Of a stretch of DNA of 64,000 nt, positions 25,688 through 33,836 are shown piece by piece (the stretch's first letter is position 1; every line of letters begins with the position of its first letter). The notes beneath the pieces are model-generated. The model made no database searches and was not told the origin of the DNA. It saw only the letters and a program-made list of their open reading frames with translations. The position numbers and the translations under genes are program-made. Source of the stretch: Synechococcus sp. BIOS-E4-1 (GTDB lineage: Bacteria > Cyanobacteriota > Cyanobacteriia > PCC-6307 > Cyanobiaceae); contig NZ_CP047935.1 in assembly GCF_014279995.1 (NCBI RefSeq), positions 1,385,494-1,449,493 of the forward strand, in the 5' to 3' direction.

Positions 25688-25820
25688 TATTACCTCATGA
25701 AGGATAAGGATAGAAAACATAGATTTAGTAAACTTATCAAAGCTTCTGACTCTGTAGAGTCTTTTTTAATAAACTCTTAAAGCTCATAAATTAGCTTTCA
25801 ATACCTGGTACGGTTAAGAG

Positions 25821-26011
25821 CAGTTGAGCAGGAATCCGAGAGGCGGATGCCTTATATAACTAAGTAGTGACAAGGTTCTGAGACATACACCATTTGCTCA
25901 CCAGAACCCTGCGGGGTTTCCACCAGAACTGTGTAGTGGTGTTCACCAGAAGAGCTGTGATCTTAAAGGAGTCGAGGGGGCTACACCTCCATTCATTCAC
26001 TCTTTAGAACC
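25821..26011 (+). promoter_or_regulatory. type B upstream module before unit 26
   Basis: CACCATT at 25888 and CACCAGA at 25899, 25921 and 25944, with an unoccupied slot at 25910. Spacing matches the modules before 16332 and 21139. A 5-prime UTR hairpin pairs AAAGGAGT at 25965 with ACTCTTT at 25999, with inner GAGG/CCTC. Confidence 0.65.
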
Positions 26012-26257
26012 ATGACACAAGAACAACTCACAATTTTCATTGCTAACGCCAAAGGCAACATCAGCCTTCAGGAAAGGCTCAAGGCAGCGGCTGATACCAA
26101 TGCTGTTGCTGCCATTGCTAAAGAAGTAGGATTTACTATTTCTGTTGATGACTTGAAGAGAGCTCAATCAGACATTCCTGATGAAGTGCTCGAAGGAGTG
26201 GCTGGTGGAGCGTCGTGGAGCGGTCCCATGTGGAATACTACCTGCGTTGGTGGTTGA
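26012..26257 (+). CDS. Nif11-like leader peptide RiPP precursor (ProcA-like), unit 26
   Basis: An 81-residue precursor of the MTQEQL leader subtype (MTQEQLTIFIANAKGNISLQ), ending EGVAGG. The core is ASWSGPMWNTTCVGG, with one Cys, two Ser and two Thr, so one ring only. It shares both leader subtype and upstream module with unit 6. Confidence 0.88.
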   Translation: MTQEQLTIFIANAKGNISLQERLKAAADTNAVAAIAKEVGFTISVDDLKRAQSDIPDEVLEGVAGGASWSGPMWNTTCVGG

Positions 26258-26595
26258 AAATGAATGTAGTCTTGGTAATCTCTTCTCAAACATTCATGAT
26301 TGATCTAATTCCAAGATACATTTTTTGTCGTTTAATGTTAGGATTAGAAATGGTAAAAGTGTTCAGTTCAATTGCTTTTGCTCAAGGATAGAGAGAGGCT
26401 CGACGCATGCACTCGTCGGGCCTTTTCTTTGTCTACGGTTAAGCAGCGACAAGTTCTCGTTGCGCTGTCAGTTCGTCAGGGTCAACACTTCCATGATCAG
26501 CTTGGGATAATACCTGCCACGATTGAGCTCAGTAATTATTATCTAAGGACGCTCAAGTGTACCGTTGCTAGAACTGTTGAACAGACCTGTTACCC
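26258..26595 (+). promoter_or_regulatory. intergenic region with terminator and procA promoter, unit 27
   Basis: The stretch holds a strong hairpin at 26397-26426 (GGCTCGACG, loop, CGTCGGGCC, TTTTC), which differs from the array hairpin. It then holds a procA promoter: ACGATTGAG near 26518, AGGACG at 26546, TAGAAC at 26569 and ATG 27 bases later. No gene is seen. Confidence 0.55.
26397..26426 (+). terminator. terminator hairpin after unit 26
   Basis: GGCTCGACG and CGTCGGGCC around an 8-base loop, followed by TTTTC. Confidence 0.7.
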
Positions 26596-26838
26596 ATGTC
26601 AGAAGAGCAACTGAAGGCATTCATCGCCAAAGTTTAAGTCGATACATCACTGCAGGAACAGTTAAAGGCTGAAGGTGCAGACCCTGTTGCTATTGCTAAA
26701 TCTGCAGGCTTTTCGATCACTACAGAAGAATTAGAAGAGCATCGCCAATTCCCATCTGATGCTGAGATTGAAACTTTGGCTGGTGGGAAAGTTTCCGACT
26801 TTTGTACTTCCGACATTGTGTCCTATTGCTGTTGGTAA
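26596..26838 (+). pseudogene. procA unit 27 (ProcA2.8-type leader) with one in-frame TAA
   Basis: The frame MSEEQLKAFIAKV meets TAA at 26635, then continues undamaged as VDTSLQEQLKAEGADPVAIA through FSITTEELEEHRQ to TLAGG and a core KVSDFCTSDIVSYCCW with three Cys. One base change would restore an 80-residue precursor like unit 5. Confidence 0.75.
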
Positions 26839-26967
26839 TATGTTCTTCCTATCCCTGACTGTGGCCACTCTTTTAGGGTCAGCCTACATACTAAAAGCCT
26901 TTGTATTAGCAGTGGGAATATATTGCTTCAATCATCCCTAAAAGCTTACAATTCAGTCTCCAATGTG

Positions 26968-27048
26968 TGGCACGATTAAGTGCAGTAATTGCTAGCCAAT
27001 GACGCTGCTACAGACTGTTGCTATAAACCCTATACAGATCTGATACCC
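26968..27048 (+). promoter_or_regulatory. procA promoter, unit 28
   Basis: TGGCACGATTAAG at 26968; ATGACG at 26999; TATAAA at 27022 (17-base spacer); ATG 27 bases later. It heads only a fragment. Confidence 0.55.
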
Positions 27049-27112
27049 ATGTAGCTCGACCAACTCAAGGTATTTCTCACTAAAGCCAAGCATGATTCCA
27101 GTGTTCAGTAGA
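27049..27112 (+). pseudogene. truncated procA unit 28
   Basis: ATG is followed at once by TAG, then the leader codons LDQLKVFLTKAKHDSSVQ and a second TAG, after which similarity stops. The promoter upstream is intact. The fragment ends about 40 bases before the alpha/beta hydrolase start, so this promoter might now serve that gene. Confidence 0.65.
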
Positions 27113-27149
27113 AACGTTGCCAATTGACAAAATCAAGGTTTGATTCAAG

Positions 27150-27890
27150 ATGACTTTACCTAACACAAAATTATCAGCGGTTTTGTTGCCCGGATTTGCT
27201 TGTGATCTCGACTCCATGTTGGAATTAGATCATGCTCTAAATGAATCTCCCAGTGTCAGTCGTACAAGATGCGAGTTATTCACTTCAGAAGTATCATTAG
27301 AGGAAATGGCTTGTAAAGTTGTTAAGCAATATTCTGACTCAGAGCTTCTTTTGTTCGGGTTTTCAATGGGTGGTTGGGTCGCACAGGAAGTGGCAAGCAG
27401 GATGAGATCTCAGGTGAAAGGTCTGGTGTTGATTTCGTCTTGGTCAGAAGCACCTTTTCAATATCTTCAAGTTATTCATAGTCTCTATAATGACCTGAGA
27501 TCGGGGAAAGCATTGGATTCATTTAGATCAATTGTTGAAGAGGGATTTATCAACCAACAGACCAGTTATTCCATGGCTGATCGTTGGTTATCAATGGCTA
27601 AAAGAATAGGTCCTGAAACTTTTCTCAGGCAATTAAAAGCTATACTTGAAAAGCCAGGTGTGAGTGAAAATATTCCTAATATTCAATGTCCAATACTTGC
27701 AATTGCTGGAGCCGAGGACGCACTGCTAAAGCCTTCTGAACAATTTGAATACGTGCAGTATCATAAGAAGTGTGAAACACAAATACTTGACCTATGCGGT
27801 CATAATTTAATCTGGGAGAGGCCATTATTACTTTCTAAAACTGTTGATCAATGGATTCGTTTGAATATCGATTTAAAGGAGAGATATTAA
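27150..27890 (+). CDS. alpha/beta hydrolase
   Basis: A 246-residue hydrolase of the BioH/MenH-like fold. It has an oxyanion loop segment LLPGFACD (12-19), the nucleophile elbow GFSMGG with Ser72, and likely Asp190 (AGAEDALL) and His218 (LCGHNLI) completing the triad. The substrate is unknown. The gene is AT-rich compared with the core genome and sits between a truncated procA and a procA leader fragment, so it was probably inserted into the array. A role in maturing or inactivating the peptides is speculation. Confidence 0.85.
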   Translation: MTLPNTKLSAVLLPGFACDLDSMLELDHALNESPSVSRTRCELFTSEVSLEEMACKVVKQYSDSELLLFGFSMGGWVAQEVASRMRSQVKGLVLISSWSEAPFQYLQVIHSLYNDLRSGKALDSFRSIVEEGFINQQTSYSMADRWLSMAKRIGPETFLRQLKAILEKPGVSENIPNIQCPILAIAGAEDALLKPSEQFEYVQYHKKCETQILDLCGHNLIWERPLLLSKTVDQWIRLNIDLKERY

Positions 27891-28726
27891 TATTTAGACC
27901 TAGGGGTATCTCAAAACCTTTCGCTAGTTATAAGTAAAATTATCTCAATAACTCTTCCATGTGTGCTGATTTTTCTTGCTTCTAATGATCATCTATTTCG
28001 TATGCACTTATTGGGATTGCGAAAGATGCTTTGTTTCTGATGTGAACAACGTTCAATCAAGGATTTTTGAAGAATAGCCGGAAAGAGCGAATGACTGTTT
28101 CTCTATTTCAGATTGTTAGAGTGTGTTGGTTGTAAACAACCATATAATCTAGTTTTAATATGTTTTTGCTGAGTGTTGCTGCATGATCATGCAGCTGCTG
28201 AGGTTCACTAGATCTCTAGGGATATGGCGGTAGGGTTCGTCTGAGCAGACAGCGTTGTTCCTTCCTTTGCCGTTTTTTTCTGTTTCAATCGCCTCCAAAG
28301 TTAAAAATCAACTCTCAATGCGAGTCTATTTTTTTCGGAGATCGATAGTGACTAATCAGTGCCTTCTGCCTTATTTTTTGCTCTTCATAGCATGTGGCTT
28401 CGTTTTGATCAGTTCACGATTCCAGACAAGTTATATCGTTGCTTAAGTTTAATTGGCAGCCATCATTGCTTACCAAGAATCTCGAGTAATTTTTCTATGT
28501 TGTCTAATAGCAATTGAAGTCTTATGAATGCCAGTTTTCCGCCTTAATATTTGGATTGGGTCAATAGGAATTTCTGCATCGTTTGTTACATCTATGATCC
28601 TGCTTTGGCACTGATTATCATCTGGGGTTTGAATAAGTTATGAACTGCAAAATTGCTGACCTATCGTGATGCCATGATAATTCAATTCCAAGACCTTGTA
28701 GGCTATCAATACAGCAGCCTGCGATC
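27891..28726. other. low-GC intergenic region with array relics
   Basis: No gene is supported. Two relics of the procA array are visible: a leader fragment at 28014-28120, and at 28270-28320 a stretch resembling the block that follows procA terminators (CAATCGCCTCCAAAG then AAAATCAACTCTCAATG). The rest is AT-rich and featureless to me. Confidence 0.6.
28014..28120 (+). pseudogene. procA leader fragment
   Basis: ATTGCGAAAGATGCT, then CTGATGTGAACAACGTTCAA and GAAAGAGCGAAT, align with the middle and end of the unit 25 leader (AIAKDAGFSIS, DDVQNEIS, LERAAGG). Stops and small deletions destroy the frame. It shows that the array once continued beyond the hydrolase. Confidence 0.6.
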
Positions 28727-29602
28727 ATGCTCAAGGGAATCGCTTGGGGAATCAGCACTTCTTTCCTCTTTAGCGTCTACATTGTGTTATCTAAATATCT
28801 TCTCGGGCATTTCGCTTCCCCGTGGCTGCTGCTAGCTTCTGGTGTCGGAATTGTTGCTTTATTACCATCAATTATAAAGCGACGTCATGTTTACAAAGAG
28901 TGGAATCGGAGACAGTGGAGACTTGTTGTCTCAATGGCTTTATTGAGTGGACTATTTAATTTTTCTGCACTCTTGTGTATTAATTACTTGCCTGCATCAA
29001 TTGCTGCAATGTTCCTCAGTCTGTCCTCTGTTGTGCTACTTCTCAGAACCTGTAGCATTGAATCAAGACCGCCGATACCATTGGAACTAGCAGCTGTTGT
29101 CTTTGCTGCTGCAGGCGCTTTTCTGGTCTTAGGAGTGAAGATTCAGACATTTCCATTCGTTGGCTTGTTGTTTGGGGTTTCAACTCTGATATTTAGCACT
29201 AGCGCTGACATTTTGACCGGTAGAATGCGTGGAATGGTCAACGTGAAAGAAGTCGTTTTTTCAAAACAGCTGAGCAAAGTTGCATTTGCTTGTTTAGGCT
29301 TGATTCTAATATCTAGATTACCTGCTGCATCTTACCCTGCACTAGCAGTTCTTTGGATTTTATTGCTAGCTGCAGGTATTTTGAAAATGCTGGAAAGCTT
29401 TACTGCATCAAAGACTGTATTTGCCCTGCCACCTGTGACATTCCAGAATATATTACTGCTTAATCTGCCGATTGTTGCATTTGCAGAATCCTGGATATTC
29501 GATATTCATCTAGATTTCTATCAGTGGATTGGTGTTGTACTTATCATGCTATCTGCCCTTAGCGCGATCTTTTCCGGTCAGAAACGCCTCAAAGCACTCT
29601 AA
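28727..29602 (+). CDS. EamA/DMT family transporter
   Basis: A 291-residue membrane protein with about ten hydrophobic segments. The first half has SALLCINYLPASIAAMFLSL, the usual EamA block around helix 3-4; the second half has VVFSKQLSKVAFACLGLILI and a C-terminal helix VLIMLSALSAIFSG. It lacks close resemblance to the EamA gene at 8557. The substrate is unknown. AT-rich like its surroundings; a link to the procA array is only positional. Confidence 0.8.
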   Translation: MLKGIAWGISTSFLFSVYIVLSKYLLGHFASPWLLLASGVGIVALLPSIIKRRHVYKEWNRRQWRLVVSMALLSGLFNFSALLCINYLPASIAAMFLSLSSVVLLLRTCSIESRPPIPLELAAVVFAAAGAFLVLGVKIQTFPFVGLLFGVSTLIFSTSADILTGRMRGMVNVKEVVFSKQLSKVAFACLGLILISRLPAASYPALAVLWILLLAAGILKMLESFTASKTVFALPPVTFQNILLLNLPIVAFAESWIFDIHLDFYQWIGVVLIMLSALSAIFSGQKRLKAL

Positions 29603-30757
29603 AAAAATAAATTCATTGTTGGCATATTTCTTTTTGCTCAATTCTTTGGCATTGTTAACAATTTTTAGCAGCTGCAAAGCATTAGTTCTTGTCTATAAGA
29701 GGACCTTTATGCCTTGATATAAATCGTTTTGTCTCACTCTCGGCTGCTTGTCAAATCTGAATCATCGTCGCAAAGACGGCCTATTGTGATTCTCAATATT
29801 TCGACTAATAGAACCAAAAGTAAATTAGTATCAAAGTATTTATTTCATCAAACTCTTTTGTCCACAGATTTTTTGAGAGTTGACTGCTGAAGAGCCAGGG
29901 TTACGTACTGACCATTTCATCCAGCAGTATTGATTTTCTCAAGATCCTTTGACGCTGACCGAGTATCCGACTCGGTATTAGTAATTAGTAACCGCACTTT
30001 ATTGGGTACAGTAGTCACCTTGATCAATTGGGGCTCTCCTGGTGATGTTCAAATACAGGCTTACCTTCTTTCTTCGCTGGGGTGCTGCATGAGTGAGAGC
30101 ACATCGAAATGGCTTGAACCTGCTGTTGTCGTGACCTCTCTTGTTACTCATCATGGCTTTGTGACTGGATATCGTGCCGGATCGCTTCAGGTGCATAGCA
30201 GTGTCATTCTTGAGAGTACCTTTGTCTGCAACGATTCCATGCTGGTTTATGGAGCTAGCTTTAGCAACTAGGGCTTGGAACTTCGGAGCAGTGTGAGTTT
30301 TTAACCGTTGAACTCTTGATTAGCATTATCTTGCGTGGAGATTATCTCTTTGCTTCAATCTTCCGCTTCCATTGCCTTGGAAAATGCATGATTGTTGATG
30401 GGTTGTTGTTGCAGCCCTTGTTGATACTCAGCAATCTTTGCAATGACTCTCATTCGTTCCTTTTGAGCAGATTGTATTGCATCAGACTAAAGTTCTACAA
30501 TTGATTTGATTTTATTAAGGAATGAACCAGGTCCTGCAGAGATTGGTTCGCCATCATTTTTTAGGAGTGGCATCTTTTATATAGTTGGTTGGACTATGTT
30601 GAATAACCCTTTTTAAGTATCAATCAGCTTGGTGATAAGACGGTTTGTTCCAGATGTGCCGGTCCTTATACATGTATTGCAGGCTACTTAAGTAATGTAA
30701 GGATTAATTGGTATGTAGAGGAAAAGCCTCTATACCTGCATGGATTAAAGGAGGTTT
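29603..30757. other. long region without a supported gene
   Basis: About 1150 AT-rich bases. A TTG-started 113-codon frame at 29930-30271 gives a protein with no recognisable pattern and no ribosome site, so it is not called. Short frames on both strands look like chance. No RNA gene or repeat was recognised. It may be decayed accessory DNA. Confidence 0.5.
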
Positions 30758-30910
30758 ATGGAATTGCCCAAATACACTTTTGTCAAAGCCGATAATGGTT
30801 TGACTGAACAGTGGTGGAAGGATCGTATCCAGTACTTGCTTATGAATAAGCATTTGCAGGATGCCGATGCACTTTATCGCGAGTTTGATGTTTCTCACGA
30901 CGGTTACTAA
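30758..30910 (+). CDS. small hypothetical protein with a strong ribosome binding site
   Basis: A 50-residue protein starting MELPKYTFVKADNGLTEQWW and ending ADALYREFDVSHDGY. A near-perfect Shine-Dalgarno, AAAGGAGGT, ends three bases before the ATG, the strongest in this part of the window. The helical middle (KDRIQYLLMNKHLQDADALY) looks like real protein. An antisense frame at 30704-30943 is its shadow. No family was recognised. Confidence 0.65.
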   Translation: MELPKYTFVKADNGLTEQWWKDRIQYLLMNKHLQDADALYREFDVSHDGY

Positions 30911-31748
30911 GTTTTTCTTCGTCATTAACAGCAATCGCTGCATAAAGGGCTAGTGCTTTGACACGCTTGTTTCTTCATCGAGCTTGCTCATCAAATAGTT
31001 TTGTTTTTATACATCAGTGTTTTTTCAGATTGAATAATAGATATGTAGCTTTAGGAATCATCTGGATGTCAGAAGGCAGTGTTTCAGTGTCAGCTATGAC
31101 TGCTACTAAGACTCTTTTGCAGCCTGATATTCCATCGATTTAGCGTGATTGACAGTGCCTCTTTCCCGTTGCTTCACGTGAAGGATCGCATTTTTTTGAT
31201 CTGTCTGAGCTGCTGGTTCTTCTCAGTTCCTTCTCATCCGACTTGCTGACCGCGATTCGCTCCATGTGGGCATTGAAAGTGGCTCATTTCTTCAGGAACC
31301 ATGACAAATGTTCTTTGGAAAATTGCTTTCTTTTCTTCTGTTGGTGTCTGTTTTTCTGTGATCAATTGCGGCCCAATGGATCTTGCTAATCAAAGTACCA
31401 CTGTTCAATTGAACACATAGATGCTCTGATGAAGATTCGTCAGATCGCCCGCACTACTGGACGGTTCTAGATGGATTCTTTTCGTGTGTTGCCTGCCTTC
31501 CTCTGGATTGCGTCGGTTCTCAGCAACTTGCGACGTTTGGCAGGTACTGAGATGGGCAGATCGACCTCGAACGTCCTTTGTGTTGGATGATCTTTGATAT
31601 TCATTAACAGCCAGGCGTTACAAGCTGCGCTCACAACAAACCGCCAGACCCCATTGTTCATGCCATAACTCTCCCCTCCGTATTGCTAAGGGTCTTTTCA
31701 TCAGCGATCCCGATCGACGTTGAGCTCGGTCTCTCGCAGAATGGTCTG
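30911..31748. other. region with at most one very small frame
   Basis: About 840 bases before dnaG. The one candidate is a 39-codon frame at 31301-31420 after CAGGAACC, MTNVLWKIAFFSSVGVCFSV then INCGPMDLANQST, which resembles a small lipoprotein signal, though the residue before Cys (Asn) does not fit a lipobox. No terminator or RNA gene was seen. Confidence 0.4.
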
Positions 31749-33836
31749 ATGGTCAGCCCACGACTTCACCCCCGCACCATTGAGGCCGTTAAGGAACGCG
31801 CCGACATCGTGGATGTGGTCGGTGAGCACGTTGTGCTTAAGAAGAAGGGCCGTGAGTTCGTCGGGATCTGCCCGTTTCACGATGACAGCAAGCCGTCCAT
31901 GACGGTGTCTCCTGCCAAGCAGTTCTATTACTGCTTCTCGTGCGGCGCAGGAGGGAACTCCATCAAATTCCTGATGGAGTTTCAACGCCAGAGTTTCAGT
32001 GAGGTCGTCCTTGATCTTGCCCGCCGCTACCAGCTGCCGGTGGAGACCGTCGACGGTCCTCAGCAGGAGAAACTCAAACAGCAGCTCTCCCGTCGCGACA
32101 AGCTCCACCGGGCACTTGCGCTGGCTTCCGGCTGGTTTCGTGCACAGCTCAGGACCGACGCCGGTTCTGAGGCTCTTCGCTACCTGCGTGAGACGCGTGG
32201 ACTGAGCGAAACCACTCTCGACCAGTTTGAGCTCGGCTATGCGCCGGATCAATGGGACGGCCTGCTCAGGCATCTGCGGCAGGTGGAGGGTCTCGCGCCC
32301 GAACTTCTGGAGGCGGCTGGTCTGGTGGTTCCCCGCAAGGGGGGGAACGGTTTTTATGACCGCTTCCGCCATCGGGTGATCGTTCCCATCCGTGATCGAC
32401 AGGGCCGGGTGATCGGGTTCGGTGGGCGCAGCCTTGATGGCAGTGAGCCCAAGTACCTCAACTCACCTGAAACAGAGGTGTTCGAGAAAGGAAAGCATCT
32501 TTTCGGGCTCGACCGAGCCTCTTCGGCAATCCGCAAGGACGACCGTGCTGTCGTTGTGGAGGGTTACTTCGATGTCATCGCACTGCATGCGGCAGGTATC
32601 ACCAATGCGGTGGCCTCCCTAGGCACTGCTCTCAGTAGTCAGCAGATCACCCAGCTGTGCCGGTGCAGTGATGGCAAACGCATCATTTTGAATTTTGATG
32701 CCGATGGAGCCGGCGTCCGTGCCGCCAACCGGGCGATTGGTGAGGTGGAGCAGCTCGCACTCCAGGGACAACTCGAGTTGAGGGTCCTGCACCTTCCATC
32801 CGGAAAGGACCCTGATGAATTTCTCAAGGATCACGGCGCCGGTGATTATCGGGCTTTGCTGGATCAGGCGCCGCTGTGGCTTGACTGGCAGATCGATCAG
32901 GTCCTTGAAGGCAGAGATCTAAGCAAGGCGGATCAGTTCCAGCGTTCGGTGGCTTCGCTGGTTGCGTTGCTGGGCAAGCTTCCCCAGTCCGCCATTCGCA
33001 CCCACTACATCCAGCAGGTGGCAGAGCGCCTCAGCGGTGGGCAAGGCCGTCTTGCTCTGCAGCTGGAAGAGGATCTCCGTCAGCAAGTCCAGGGTCAGCG
33101 TTGGCATGGTCGTTCAACCCGACATGAAAAGGCTGGAGAAGCTTCCCAGCGTGAACGTTCGGAGGCGGAGATCCTGCTGCTTTATCTCCATTGCCCATCC
33201 CATCGGGCTGGCATCCGCCAGGAATTGAGGAGCAGAGAGCTCGAGGACTTTGCACTTCAGCACCACCGGCTGCTCTGGTCAGGCATCACGGATCTCGAGG
33301 AAGGCAATCTCGGCAGTATGCGTCTGGAAGCGATCAGTCGCGGTGAGGATCGCGGCGACGAATTGGCGGATCTCGATCTGCCTCGACTGCTCACCGATCA
33401 GCTCCTGCTGGAAAACAGTGATCTGGTGGCGCGCCTTACACCCCTGCTCGAACCGGATGAGCTGCAGCGTGTGTCACTCTCGCGGCCCATGGATCAGCTG
33501 CGGGGAACTGCAGCGATGCTCGAGCGTCAGAAGAGTCACAAACGCTGCCGGCATTTGCTCGAAGCCTGGACTGGACAGCGTCTGCAGACCCTGGAGCGAT
33601 GCATCGCCGTCTTGATCGAGCAGGAGAAAGATGAGCAGTCAACTCCCGCTGCTGAGATGGAAGTGGACATGGAGCAGCGCATTCACGCCATGTTCGAAGA
33701 CCTCAACGCTGAAGCCCTGCGTTTTCAGGAGCTGTATTACAGCGAGCGTCGACACATCCAACATCTCGATCAACAGCGCTGTGCCGGTTATGCCTCGGAC
33801 ACCAGCTCCGCTCCTTCTGCTTCCGTCAACGGTTGA
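31749..33836 (+). CDS. dnaG: DNA primase
   Basis: DnaG synthesises RNA primers at the replication fork with DnaB. The protein has 695 residues from the ATG at 31749; the frame is open 22 codons farther but those residues are not primase-like. The N-terminal CHC2 zinc finger is Cys41, His44, Cys62, Cys65 (CPFHDDSKP and YYCFSCGAGGN). The TOPRIM core holds VVVEGYFDVIALHAAG and NFDADGAGVRAANRA, with KDPDEFLKDHG next. A helicase-binding C-terminal domain follows. The last 49 bases overlap the convergent gene at 33788. Confidence 0.97.
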   Translation: MVSPRLHPRTIEAVKERADIVDVVGEHVVLKKKGREFVGICPFHDDSKPSMTVSPAKQFYYCFSCGAGGNSIKFLMEFQRQSFSEVVLDLARRYQLPVETVDGPQQEKLKQQLSRRDKLHRALALASGWFRAQLRTDAGSEALRYLRETRGLSETTLDQFELGYAPDQWDGLLRHLRQVEGLAPELLEAAGLVVPRKGGNGFYDRFRHRVIVPIRDRQGRVIGFGGRSLDGSEPKYLNSPETEVFEKGKHLFGLDRASSAIRKDDRAVVVEGYFDVIALHAAGITNAVASLGTALSSQQITQLCRCSDGKRIILNFDADGAGVRAANRAIGEVEQLALQGQLELRVLHLPSGKDPDEFLKDHGAGDYRALLDQAPLWLDWQIDQVLEGRDLSKADQFQRSVASLVALLGKLPQSAIRTHYIQQVAERLSGGQGRLALQLEEDLRQQVQGQRWHGRSTRHEKAGEASQRERSEAEILLLYLHCPSHRAGIRQELRSRELEDFALQHHRLLWSGITDLEEGNLGSMRLEAISRGEDRGDELADLDLPRLLTDQLLLENSDLVARLTPLLEPDELQRVSLSRPMDQLRGTAAMLERQKSHKRCRHLLEAWTGQRLQTLERCIAVLIEQEKDEQSTPAAEMEVDMEQRIHAMFEDLNAEALRFQELYYSERRHIQHLDQQRCAGYASDTSSAPSASVNG

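Larger units (their letters stand above)
14022..27112 (+). repeat. tandem array of about 28 prochlorosin-like (procA) units
   Basis: Every unit is on the plus strand and is roughly 350-450 bp long. A unit has a conserved intergenic block ending in CAATACCTGGCACGATTGAG, a promoter of fixed geometry, a leader of about 60-67 codons and a short variable core with a variable 3-prime tail, often followed by a hairpin rich in GCCCCTG/CAGGGGC. Leaders fall into subtypes: SADDLKNAQSEISEEELEGV; DDVRTKISDDELERAAGG; AKSPEDVVGIAKEHGHEF; EGADVVVIAKAAGFSIT (very like the known ProcA2.8 leader); and MTQEQL. Base composition is clearly lower in GC than flanking core genes. Leader, Gly-Gly cleavage and Cys/Ser/Thr cores are the hallmark of ProcA lanthipeptide precursors of marine cyanobacteria. 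Confidence 0.92.

Noticed and set aside
14022-27112. CRISPR-like look of a repeat/variable alternation
   Set aside because: Units are about 400 bp, contain coding leaders and promoters, and the variable parts are coding cores; there are no short direct repeats or cas genes.
28255-28446. 63-codon frame with hydrophobic residues
   Set aside because: It overlaps a relic of the procA intergenic block and has no start signal.
29930-30271. 113-codon frame in the low-GC region
   Set aside because: TTG start, no ribosome site and no protein-like pattern.
30704-30943. 79-codon minus-strand frame
   Set aside because: It is antisense to the small gene at 30758, which has a much better ribosome site.
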